11,620 bases of DNA from Flavobacteriales bacterium (GCA_027033875.1 JALVKK010000044.1:1-11620), one strand, 5' to 3'. Shown: positions 1 to 5,966, numbered from the stretch's first letter. The notes: a model not told the origin generated them from the sequence alone. Translations and numbers: made by a program.

Positions 1-123
1 GATTATCTGACTATTGCTTTAAATAAAGCTTTGGAAGAAGCCGGCAAAATCCAAGAAAACGAACTTAAAAATGCTGCCAAAGATGCCATGCCGAATATTC
101 CCGGTTTAGATGGCTTGCTGTAA
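1..123 (+). CDS. YbaB/EbfC family nucleoid-associated protein, C-terminal end (partial)
   Basis: Only the last 40 codons and the TAA stop are present; the 5' part lies outside the window. The translated end runs DYLTIALNKALEEAGKIQEN and finishes with MPNIPGLDGLL. The alpha-helical 'LNKALEEA' stretch followed by a 'MPNIPG(M/L)D' tail is what I recognise from Bacteroidota YbaB/EbfC proteins. These are small dimeric DNA-binding proteins of about 100 to 110 residues that coat the nucleoid and often sit near dnaX or recR. The call rests on the tail only, so it is a family recognition rather than a proof. The gene has no close downstream partner: the next 291 bases are non-coding and repeat-rich. 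Confidence 0.72.
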   Translation, partial: DYLTIALNKALEEAGKIQENELKNAAKDAMPNIPGLDGLL

Positions 124-141
124 AAAAAAGAAGTGTTATTT

Positions 142-163
142 AGTATCAAATAACAAGTATCAA
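142..163. repeat. Short direct repeat AGTATCAA (2 copies, 14-bp period)
   Basis: AGTATCAA occurs at 142-149 and again at 156-163. It opens the non-coding, repeat-rich stretch behind the ybaB-like gene. The whole 124-414 interval shows no convincing coding region: the one long open frame there translates into low-complexity residues across the octamer array. Confidence 0.5.
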
Positions 164-178
164 GCGGAACGTAGTGAC

Positions 179-213
179 GTCCCGCTCCGACAGACCTCGG
201 AGGGAAACGGGAT
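179..213. repeat. GC-rich imperfect hairpin in intergenic DNA
   Basis: An outer pair TCCCG (180-184) / CGGGA (208-212) encloses an inner perfect pair CTCCGA (185-190) / TCGGAG (197-202) with the 6-nt loop CAGACC. GGAAA (203-207) is left as a one-sided bulge. The stretch is visibly more GC-rich than its surroundings and has no T-tract after it, so it does not look like an intrinsic terminator. It resembles the composite dispersed repeats that litter intergenic DNA in Bacteroidota; that family assignment is from memory and not proven here. Confidence 0.45.
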
Positions 214-333
214 AGCAATTAGAGATTCACATCATTGCGTCCTAATTGAAAATGAAGATTTCTCTCCCTCCGGCAAATATCGGTATTGGGATAGAAATGA
301 CTTTGGATTTAAAATCACTCAGCGTCCTGTGTT

Positions 334-405
334 TCCTCATCTCCTCAATTCCTCATCTCCTCAATTCCTCATCTCCTCATCTCCTCATTTCCTCATTTCC
401 TCAAT
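334..405. repeat. Tandem octamer array, 9 units of TCCTCAWY
   Basis: Nine contiguous 8-bp units fill 72 bp. In order they end in ATC, AAT, ATC, AAT, ATC, ATC, ATT, ATT and AAT after the invariant TCCTC. Unit variation is confined to the last two positions. The array sits between the ybaB-like gene and the convergent end of the HExxH protein gene, 9 bp before the latter's stop codon. A second array of the same core, in the opposite orientation, lies at 11493-11528. Such arrays are prone to copy-number change by slippage. Confidence 0.85.
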
Positions 406-414
406 ATTAACAAC

Positions 415-738
415 TTACAAAAACCTTAAGAAACCAAACCATCTTCTATTTTGAAGATAATCTAAATCCGCTTCATGCTGATAAGCTTCCCGTTCAAAAG
501 AAATATTGCGGTAAGCTGTATGAGGATGGCGGTAATGTCCTAATTTGATCAAAAATTCTACAACGTACCACAAGAAAAATATAAACCAAAGCAACTCCTT
601 TTGCTGTTGGAGATGGATACGTTCATGGTTGATTAAAACTAAATCTTGTTTAGATTCTTTATTTTTTAAAATGATAAAAGGGTAAATGCTTAAAGCTGAA
701 AAAGACTTACCGATAAGTTTAGGAAAAATAAGAATCAT
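415..738 (-). CDS. Small membrane protein with HExxH zinc-protease-like motif
   Basis: This is a 107-residue protein when started at the ATG at 738; a TTG at 777 would add 13 residues. I prefer the ATG because it leaves a compact hydrophobic N-terminus and avoids a rare start. Residues 1-24 include a hydrophobic stretch, and NHERIH (37-42) gives a perfect HExxH motif, the zinc-binding and catalytic signature of gluzincin and M48/M56-like metallopeptidases. A hydrophobic membrane segment follows at about 49-66. A C-terminal SFEREAY...HEAD stretch (80-91) supplies acidic residues that could be the third zinc ligand. I recognise the layout as a conserved but uncharacterised Bacteroidota protein. 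Whether it is a true peptidase is unknown. It is divergent from the rRNA methyltransferase gene, 85 bp away. Confidence 0.75.
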   Translation of the reverse strand: MILIFPKLIGKSFSALSIYPFIILKNKESKQDLVLINHERIHLQQQKELLWFIFFLWYVVEFLIKLGHYRHPHTAYRNISFEREAYQHEADLDYLQNRRWFGFLRFL

Positions 739-823
739 ACTGCTTTTGGTTAATATTTTCTTAAATACTTTTAACAATTAATCTGGTTTAATTATTTTTA
801 CACGCAAAATAATACAAAAATTA

Positions 824-1633
824 ATGCGAGAGATATTAAGCACAAATAATACCAAAATTAAATATGTAATTCAATTGCAAAAAAAGTCAAGTGTTCGCAA
901 AGAATTTAAAGAGTTTGTAATTGAAGGTAAGCGAGAAATTATGTCGGCGTTGAAAAATAAATATAAGATTAAACAAATCTTTTTTTATCCGAAATTATTT
1001 TCTGAAAATGAGCTTATTAAGTTGTTGCAAGATTATCAAGTGGAGACAGATATTATCAAAATTTCAAAAAATGTATATCAAAAAATAGCTTACCGTGGTT
1101 CTACCGAAGGACTGGTTGCTTTAGCACAGATGAAAGAACACCGGATAGACAGTTTGCAATTGTCATCAAATCCGTATGTATTGGTAGCCGAAGGTATTGA
1201 AAAACCCGGCAATGTCGGTGCCATGTTGCGCAGTGTGGACGGTGCCGGTGCCGAAGCTTTAATTTTGGTCAATCCGAAATTGGATATTTACAATCCTAAC
1301 CTTATCCGTGCTAGTTTGGGAATGCTTTTTTCTATTCCGGTTGCCGTTTGTGATTTGGAAGAGCTTAATGAATTTTTAAGTAAATACAAGATAAGCCTAT
1401 ACGCTGCCGGTTTGCAAAACGCCAATGTGTATTTTAAGGAAGATTTTACATCGCCTACTGCCATTGCTGTAGGAGCGGAAGATAAAGGTTTGAGTGATGA
1501 AATCAGAAAAATAGCAAAGCAGCAAGTTTACATTCCGATGAAAGGACAAGCCGATTCGCTCAATGTGTCGGTATCGGCAGCGGTATTGCTATATGAAATT
1601 GTACGACAGAGAGAAATACAAAGAATAAATTGA
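824..1633 (+). CDS. SpoU/TrmH family RNA 2'-O-methyltransferase
   Basis: A 269-residue protein of normal length for 23S rRNA ribose methyltransferases of the RlmB/TsnR type. Residues 1 to about 105 form the L30e-like substrate-binding domain, ending in the typical linker YRGSTEGLVALA. The SPOUT catalytic domain follows with all three family motifs. Motif 1 is EGIEKPGNVGAMLRS (123-137) with the conserved Asn130 and Arg136. Motif 2 is AIAVGAEDKGLS (213-224). Motif 3 is IPMKGQADSLNVSVSAAVLL (237-256), which makes the trefoil knot that binds S-adenosylmethionine. The exact target nucleotide cannot be read from the sequence, so no gene symbol is given. Its stop overlaps the start of the downstream lipoprotein gene (ATGA at 1630-1633), implying co-transcription and translational coupling. 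Confidence 0.92.
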   Translation: MREILSTNNTKIKYVIQLQKKSSVRKEFKEFVIEGKREIMSALKNKYKIKQIFFYPKLFSENELIKLLQDYQVETDIIKISKNVYQKIAYRGSTEGLVALAQMKEHRIDSLQLSSNPYVLVAEGIEKPGNVGAMLRSVDGAGAEALILVNPKLDIYNPNLIRASLGMLFSIPVAVCDLEELNEFLSKYKISLYAAGLQNANVYFKEDFTSPTAIAVGAEDKGLSDEIRKIAKQQVYIPMKGQADSLNVSVSAAVLLYEIVRQREIQRIN

Positions 1634-3039
1634 GAATGATGAAGCACAACTTTCAACTTAGGTTATTGAGCTTGTCGAAATACAACTTTCAACTTATTTT
1701 ACTCTTGGTTTTTCTAGGGTTCGGTTGTCAAAACAAACACGAACAAACGGCAAAAATTCGCGGAAAGATTATCAATCCTAGAACTGACGAAGTGGTAATT
1801 TCAAGAGATTTTTTACTGCTTCAAAGTGATACGCTTAAATTAAATAGTCAAAACGAACTGTCCGGAACAATTAAAGCGCCGGTTGAAGGTTTATACATTA
1901 CATTTATATTTCCGGAATATCAAACGCTTTATTTAAAACCGGGGGACTCGTTAGCGATACATCTCAATGTGGACGAATTTGACGAATCCATCAGTTTTTC
2001 GGGTAGTTTGGCTTTTGAAAATAATCTGTTGATGGAGATGTTTTTGGCAAATGAACGCGAAAATAATTATTTTTACAAACACCGGTTTGAGTTTGATTTG
2101 AAAAACTTTATTCAAAAATTGGATTCTTTTGAAATCGAAAAAAAACAGTTGATTGATAATTATAAAGATGAGTATCAACGAACCTCATCAAAATTCAGAC
2201 AAATATTGTCTTTACTCAAAAGTAGCCAGTATTATAATCTGAAAGAAAATTATGCCATAATGCATCCGGACAGTTTGCTTCCGGCTGATTATTTTGCCTA
2301 TCATTCTATATGGCATCAAAATTTATCTGATCCGAATATTATTTATTTGAATTCTTTTGCCGATTCTTTTTTGGAATTGCAATTGAAAAAGCATGTGCAA
2401 AAAATAAAAAATCCTTATCTGTATTTATCGGATTTGATCAATGCCGAAATATATGATTCCTCGTTCAAGAACAATCTTTTAGTCAAGTATTGCGTTCGTT
2501 ATATAGTTGATTATCAAATAATAAAAAAAGATTCTATCATTAATGCTTATTATCAAAAAATAGAAAATGATGATTATAAAACTTATTGCGATAATCTGAT
2601 TGCCAATAATGCTTTGATGCAAGTAGGAAACAAATTTACCGATGATAAATATCTATTGCCGGATAAAGGCAGAATAATGTCGGATAGTTTATTCCGTCCC
2701 GGAATCAAGACATTGGTTTCTTTTTGGGATTTACGTTTTCGAAAAAATTTCATTTCCAATCTGAACAAAATCAAAAAATATAAAGAGCAATATCCTGAAT
2801 TACAATTTGTTATCATCAATATGAATACCGGTCAATTTGATGAATGGTTTTCACAAATACCAAAAGATAAAAGCATATTCTTTGTACAAGCTGTTAATAA
2901 AATGCAAATTCAAAAAATACGTCCTTATAGTTTGGCGCAAATTTATTTGTTGAACGGACAAATTATTAAAGGTTCCAAACTTAATATGTACGAACCCGAT
3001 TTTGAACAGACATTACAGGTATTTTATACCGGAGATTAA
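1630..3039 (+). CDS. Lipoprotein with degenerate thioredoxin-like (TlpA-type) C-terminal domain
   Basis: A 469-residue protein with a lipoprotein signal peptide: a hydrophobic LILLLVFLGFG stretch precedes Cys33, the likely lipidated residue, so it should sit in an envelope membrane. An N-terminal beta-rich domain (about 40-130, starting IRGKI) resembles the DUF4369-type domain that precedes thioredoxin folds in Bacteroidota TlpA-like lipoproteins. A helical middle region follows. The C-terminal part (about 360-469) reads SFWDLRFRKNFISNL, where active homologues have FWASWCGPC. Both redox cysteines and about two residues of the loop are missing, so disulfide chemistry is unlikely. The signal peptide carries a 36-bp in-frame duplication. 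The start at 1630 overlaps the upstream stop (ATGA); in-frame ATGs at 1636 and 1639 are alternatives. Confidence 0.78.
   Translation: MRMMKHNFQLRLLSLSKYNFQLILLLVFLGFGCQNKHEQTAKIRGKIINPRTDEVVISRDFLLLQSDTLKLNSQNELSGTIKAPVEGLYITFIFPEYQTLYLKPGDSLAIHLNVDEFDESISFSGSLAFENNLLMEMFLANERENNYFYKHRFEFDLKNFIQKLDSFEIEKKQLIDNYKDEYQRTSSKFRQILSLLKSSQYYNLKENYAIMHPDSLLPADYFAYHSIWHQNLSDPNIIYLNSFADSFLELQLKKHVQKIKNPYLYLSDLINAEIYDSSFKNNLLVKYCVRYIVDYQIIKKDSIINAYYQKIENDDYKTYCDNLIANNALMQVGNKFTDDKYLLPDKGRIMSDSLFRPGIKTLVSFWDLRFRKNFISNLNKIKKYKEQYPELQFVIINMNTGQFDEWFSQIPKDKSIFFVQAVNKMQIQKIRPYSLAQIYLLNGQIIKGSKLNMYEPDFEQTLQVFYTGD
1646..1696. repeat. Direct repeat of 15 bp enclosing a 21-bp insert, within signal peptide codons
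   Basis: ACAACTTTCAACTTA occurs at 1646-1660 and identically at 1682-1696. The 21 bases between them are GGTTATTGAGCTTGTCGAAAT, of which the first part resembles a short sequence I remember as dispersed in Bacteroidota genomes. The period is 36 bp, exactly 12 codons, so the frame is kept. It adds HNFQLRLLSLSK ahead of the original YNFQL stretch of the lipoprotein signal peptide. Confidence 0.8.
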
Positions 3040-3042
3040 ATA

Positions 3043-3051
3043 TATTTTTGC
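3043..3051 (+). promoter_or_regulatory. Orphan Bacteroidota -7 box (TATTTTTGC) facing the tRNA
   Basis: TATTTTTGC matches the TAnnTTTGC element seen ahead of several genes in this window. It lies 4 bp after the lipoprotein stop and points into the tRNA-Thr gene on the opposite strand. No -33 TTTG is found at the right spacing, so activity is uncertain. Five bases downstream an ATG opens a 12-codon frame (3056-3094) that spans a hairpin. Confidence 0.35.
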
Positions 3052-3065
3052 ACAAATGATAAATA

Positions 3066-3083
3066 CCGTGCGGTTTTGCACGG
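3066..3083. terminator. Hairpin between convergent lipoprotein and tRNA-Thr genes
   Basis: CCGTGC (3066-3071) pairs perfectly with GCACGG (3078-3083) around the loop GGTTTT. The flanks are AT-rich on both sides (CATTTATTT on plus, TATTTATCATTT on minus) but lack a long T-run. It lies between the convergent ends of the lipoprotein gene and the tRNA, so a weak bidirectional terminator is the simplest reading. Confidence 0.5.
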
Positions 3084-3095
3084 CATTTATTTGAG

Positions 3096-3168
3096 AGCCA
3101 CCCACGGGACTTGAACCCGCGACCTGCTCATTACGAATGAGCTGCTCTACCGACTGAGCTAAGGTGGC
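3096..3168 (-). tRNA. tRNA-Thr (anticodon CGT)
   Basis: The minus strand folds into a full 73-nt cloverleaf. The acceptor GCCACCT pairs with GGGTGGC, with a final T-G wobble. The D arm is GCTC/GAGC, the anticodon arm GCTCA/TGAGC, and the T arm GCGGG/CCCGT with loop TTCAAGT. The anticodon loop TTCGTAA places CGT at positions 34-36 (plus-strand 3133-3135), reading codon ACG. The discriminator base is T and no CCA is encoded. A complete promoter lies directly upstream, so it is transcribed on its own rather than from the neighbouring membrane protein gene. Confidence 0.96.
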
Positions 3169-3178
3169 ATTTCAGACT

Positions 3179-3211
3179 GCAAAAATAGAACGACTTCGGC
3201 AATTAATCAAA
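3179..3211 (-). promoter_or_regulatory. Promoter of tRNA-Thr
   Basis: On the minus strand TTTG (complement of 3208-3211) is followed after exactly 20 nt by TATTTTTGC (complement of 3179-3187). This is a complete Bacteroidota sigma-ABfr-type promoter. The -33 element lies inside the final codons of the upstream membrane protein gene, whose stop codon is at 3203-3205, and the tRNA begins 10 bp beyond the -7 box. Confidence 0.8.
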
Positions 3212-3883
3212 TTTTTTTACCGTTTTTTTTTCGGTAGTTTCATTATTGCGACGAAGTTTAAAAAACCATAACAAATATAAGACGATATACATTATTACGA
3301 TACCTGATATAGCCGGATACGGATTACCGGCATTGCTAATCGATCCTAAATAAGTCAAAACGAAAGCATAGGGTAGCGTTCCTAAAAAATAGTATAACAA
3401 AAATTTGATAAAATTAAATTTCATCATACCTGACAAACAGCAAGTAGCTTCAGGCAGCATAGGTAAAGCACGAGCTATGACCAGCATGCCAAATCCCATT
3501 CTGTGAAAAATCCGGTTGACTTCGTCAATCTGTTTTTTATCTTTTATTAAAACGCTTAACATTCTATTGCCCGAAAAACGGCAAAGGATATAAGCAATCG
3601 TTCCTGACGCCAGCATACCGGTTGAAGAAGCCAACAAACCCCAACTAAATCCTAAGATATTGCCGGCGTAGGTTACAATCAAAATGGTCGGCACTGATAA
3701 AAAAACATCAGAAGCCAGTAAAACCGCAACGATGATAAATATTCTTATTTTGCTTGCTTGTTGTATTTGTTCCAAATAAGCTCTGACGTCGGCTACACTC
3801 AACAAACCCGTTAGATTAACCAGTAAAAAAATCAAGGCAAAAACCCCGATGATGATTAAATATAGCTTGATGAGTGATTTCAT
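3203..3883 (-). CDS. TVP38/TMEM64 family (VTT domain) membrane protein
   Basis: A 226-residue polytopic inner-membrane protein. Hydrophobic segments lie at about 6-28, 47-70, 74-102, 129-147, 158-180 and 189-209. The VTT/DedA-like core is recognisable in the glycine-rich stretch SVPTILIVTYAGNILGFSWG (63-82), in RALPMLPEATCCLSGMMKFN (138-157) and in the following YFLGTLPYAFV. A charged tail (210-226, KKTVKKFD) ends the protein. Members are thought to move lipids across, or remodel, membranes, but the substrate of this one cannot be inferred. The ATG at 3883 is preceded by a full promoter and a 14-bp palindrome. The gene appears monocistronic; its terminal codons double as part of the tRNA promoter. 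Confidence 0.88.
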   Translation of the reverse strand: MKSLIKLYLIIIGVFALIFLLVNLTGLLSVADVRAYLEQIQQASKIRIFIIVAVLLASDVFLSVPTILIVTYAGNILGFSWGLLASSTGMLASGTIAYILCRFSGNRMLSVLIKDKKQIDEVNRIFHRMGFGMLVIARALPMLPEATCCLSGMMKFNFIKFLLYYFLGTLPYAFVLTYLGSISNAGNPYPAISGIVIMYIVLYLLWFFKLRRNNETTEKKTVKKFD

Positions 3884-3884
3884 A

Positions 3885-3898
3885 TTATGAGCTCATAA
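3885..3898. promoter_or_regulatory. Perfect 14-bp palindrome in the leader of the VTT gene
   Basis: TTATGAGCTCATAA is a perfect palindrome ending 1 bp before the minus-strand ATG at 3883. It lies downstream of the -7 box at 3906-3914, close to the predicted transcription start. This position suits a repressor operator or a structure controlling translation. No known regulator is assigned. Confidence 0.5.
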
Positions 3899-3905
3899 AT
3901 GAGAA

Positions 3906-3938
3906 GCAAAGTTATGTGAAATACGATATTAATACAAA
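3906..3938 (-). promoter_or_regulatory. Promoter of the TVP38/TMEM64 gene
   Basis: On the minus strand TTTG (complement of 3935-3938) is followed after exactly 20 nt by TAACTTTGC (complement of 3906-3914). The spacing equals that of the tRNA-Thr promoter. The -33 box is part of a near-palindrome ACAAA-CA-TTTGT (3934-3945). Confidence 0.78.
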
Positions 3939-4110
3939 CATTTGTTATAGTTTTTTTCAATCTGAAAATATGGATATTATCTGTTTAACTACGTTATGTA
4001 ATTTTATCAAAAATCCGTGATATTTAATGTTAAGCAAGAGATTACCTATTCATAACAAGATAGTTCTGCATTAATGTCAAATAAGGTTGACAGACACCAA
4101 TAAAATATAA

Positions 4111-4131
4111 TGGAATAGTAATCATATTCCA
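4111..4131. repeat. Inverted repeat upstream of argS (TGGAATA / TATTCCA)
   Basis: TGGAATA (4111-4117) and TATTCCA (4125-4131) are perfect inverted arms separated by GTAATCA. The element lies about 40 bp ahead of the argS -7 box and could bind a dimeric regulator. There is no T-tract to suggest termination. Confidence 0.45.
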
Positions 4132-4135
4132 AATA

Positions 4136-4157
4136 TTGAATGCTATGGCACATTCAA
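4136..4157. repeat. Inverted repeat upstream of argS (TTGAATG / CATTCAA)
   Basis: TTGAATG (4136-4142) and CATTCAA (4151-4157) are perfect inverted arms with an 8-bp spacer. They end 11 bp before the argS -7 box, so they cover the position where a -33 element would be expected. The half-sites TGAAT/ATTCA resemble ARG-box halves, but the 10-bp spacing between them differs from the 4 bp of the classical box. Confidence 0.45.
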
Positions 4158-4168
4158 CATTATTTCCG

Positions 4169-4177
4169 TACTTTTGC
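4169..4177 (+). promoter_or_regulatory. argS -7 promoter element
   Basis: TACTTTTGC matches TAnnTTTGC and lies 19 bp ahead of the argS ATG. No TTTG is visible 19-23 nt upstream; an inverted repeat occupies that place instead, which may mean that an activator contributes. Confidence 0.65.
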
Positions 4178-4196
4178 AAGATAAAGATAAAGGATA

Positions 4197-5966
4197 ATGG
4201 AACAAATATTACAAGACAAAATACAAGAAGCTTTTCAGCAACTTTACAATTTAAAAATAAATAAACCGGAACTGCAAACCACTCGTAAGGACTTTGAAGG
4301 CGATACGACTTTGGTAGTATTTCCGTATGTCAAACAATTAAAGAAAAATCCGGTGGAAGTTGCCAATAATGTCGGTAATTTTCTCAAAGAACATTTAAGT
4401 CATATTTCTGATTTTAATGTAGTGAGCGGTTTTTTAAATTTGGTGATTGATCCGGCATATTATATTGATTTTTTCAATCAAATTTACAATGATGAAAATT
4501 TTGGATTAACACCGACTGATACCGGTCTAAAATCTTTAATGGTAGAATATTCGTCTCCCAATACCAATAAACCGTTGCACTTGGGGCATATCAGAAATAA
4601 TCTTTTAGGACACAGCATCAGTGAAATATACAAAGCAACCGGAAAACCCGTTATAAAAACACAAATCATCAATGACCGTGGTATTCATATCTGCAAATCG
4701 ATGTTAGCTTGGCAAAAATTCGGAAATGGCGAGACTCCGGAAAGCAGCGGTTTGAAAGGTGATCATTTAGCCGGAAAATATTATGTAAAATTCGACCAAG
4801 AGTATAAAAAACAAATCCAAGAATTAATTGATAAAGGCGTTGACAAAGATGAAGCCGAAAAACAAGCACCTATTTTATTGGAAGCTCAAGATATGCTACG
4901 CAGATGGGAAGCAAAAGATCCGGAAGTGATGGCGTTATGGCACAAAATGAACGGCTGGGTATATGAAGGTTTTAACGAAACCTACAATAATCTGGGCGTT
5001 AGTTTTGATAAAAATTACTACGAAAGTGAAACTTATATACTAGGAAAAAAAGTGGTGGAAGACGGACTGAAAAAAAGTATTTTTTACCGCAAGCCCGATG
5101 GTTCTGTTTGGGCGGATTTGTCAGCCGAAGGTTTAGACGAAAAACTCTTGTTGCGTGCTGACGGTACTTCGGTGTATATGACACAAGATATAGGAACAGC
5201 TATCAAGCGTTTTGAAGATTTTGATATCGATAGTCATATCTATGTGGTTGGTAATGAACAAGATTATCATTTTCAAGTTTTGTTTATAATCCTGAAAAAA
5301 TTGGGTTATAAATGGGCTGATAAATTATACCACCTGTCTTACGGTATGGTCGAATTGCCACACGGTAAAATGAAATCCAGAGAGGGAACTGTCGTCGATG
5401 CCGATGATTTAATGCGTGAGATGACCAAAACCGCAAGAGATATTTCTCAGGAATTGGGCAAACTCGAAGGTTACAGCGATGAAGAAAAAGAACGCTTGTA
5501 TCGTATCATCGGATTGGGCGCTTTGAAATATTTCATTTTAAAAGTCGATCCGAAACGAACGATCTTGTTTGACCCGAAAAAATCTATTGATTTTCAAGGC
5601 AATACAGGTCCGTTTATTCAATATACTTATGCCCGTATTCAATCTATTTTGCGCAAAGCCGGCGATTTGATACATAAACCCTTTCAACTCAACAATTTGC
5701 AAACAAAAGAAAAAGAAGTCATCAAACTGTTGAAAGCCTTTCCGCAAGCTATTACAACGGCAGCCGAGCAGCAAAACCCCGGGCTAATAGCCAATTATAT
5801 TTATGATTTGGTCAAACAATATAACAGTTTTTACCAAAGTATTCCCATACTGGCTGCTGAAAATGAAAATGAACGTATTTTTAGAGTCCGTTTGTCAAAA
5901 AAAGTTGGCGATACCATTAAAAACGGATTTAAATTGTTAGGAATAGAAGTGCCTGAACGGATGTAA
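4197..5966 (+). CDS. argS: Arginyl-tRNA synthetase
   Basis: A 589-residue class I aminoacyl-tRNA synthetase, the usual length for ArgRS, which charges tRNA-Arg with arginine using ATP. The N-terminal ArgRS-specific domain (about 1-110) contains the KDFEGDTTLVVFPYVK stretch. The Rossmann catalytic core has the HIGH signature as HLGH (128-131) within SSPNTNKPLHLGH. The second signature appears as KMKSREG (391-397), a lysine-containing form of the KMSKS loop. The helical anticodon-binding DALR domain covers about 460-589, from the GNTGPFIQYTYARI stretch onward. The start at 4197 is supported by the -7 box 19 bp upstream. The gene is flanked by opposite-strand genes and has its own terminator, so it is monocistronic. 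Confidence 0.97.
   Translation: MEQILQDKIQEAFQQLYNLKINKPELQTTRKDFEGDTTLVVFPYVKQLKKNPVEVANNVGNFLKEHLSHISDFNVVSGFLNLVIDPAYYIDFFNQIYNDENFGLTPTDTGLKSLMVEYSSPNTNKPLHLGHIRNNLLGHSISEIYKATGKPVIKTQIINDRGIHICKSMLAWQKFGNGETPESSGLKGDHLAGKYYVKFDQEYKKQIQELIDKGVDKDEAEKQAPILLEAQDMLRRWEAKDPEVMALWHKMNGWVYEGFNETYNNLGVSFDKNYYESETYILGKKVVEDGLKKSIFYRKPDGSVWADLSAEGLDEKLLLRADGTSVYMTQDIGTAIKRFEDFDIDSHIYVVGNEQDYHFQVLFIILKKLGYKWADKLYHLSYGMVELPHGKMKSREGTVVDADDLMREMTKTARDISQELGKLEGYSDEEKERLYRIIGLGALKYFILKVDPKRTILFDPKKSIDFQGNTGPFIQYTYARIQSILRKAGDLIHKPFQLNNLQTKEKEVIKLLKAFPQAITTAAEQQNPGLIANYIYDLVKQYNSFYQSIPILAAENENERIFRVRLSKKVGDTIKNGFKLLGIEVPERM

Larger units (their letters stand above)
3884..4196. other. 313-base intergenic regulatory region between VTT gene and argS
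   Basis: No convincing gene is present; only short open frames occur, such as 16 codons from 3969. The left end holds the minus-strand promoter and palindrome of the VTT gene. The right end holds the argS -7 box and two inverted repeats. The middle (about 3946-4110) is plain AT-rich DNA in which I see nothing definite. Confidence 0.6.

Noticed and set aside
334..405. CRISPR array
   Set aside because: Units are contiguous octamers with no spacers, and no cas genes are nearby.
110..454. Plus-strand open frame of 114 codons across the repeat-rich gap
   Set aside because: It starts inside the ybaB-like gene and runs through the octamer array, giving low-complexity serine/proline-rich residues; it also overlaps the real minus-strand gene end.
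739..777. TTG start at 777 extending the HExxH protein by 13 residues
   Set aside because: Possible but less likely than the ATG at 738, which gives a natural hydrophobic N-terminus; kept as an alternative in the feature entry.
4087..4111. TTGACA (4087-4092) and TATAAT (4106-4111), an apparent sigma70 promoter
   Set aside because: The spacing is only 13 nt instead of about 17, and Bacteroidota use a different promoter type; a good TACTTTTGC box lies nearer to argS.
4136..4157. Classical ARG box ahead of argS
   Set aside because: The half-sites TGAAT/ATTCA fit, but the 10-bp spacing does not match the known 4-bp spacing; reported only as an unexplained inverted repeat.
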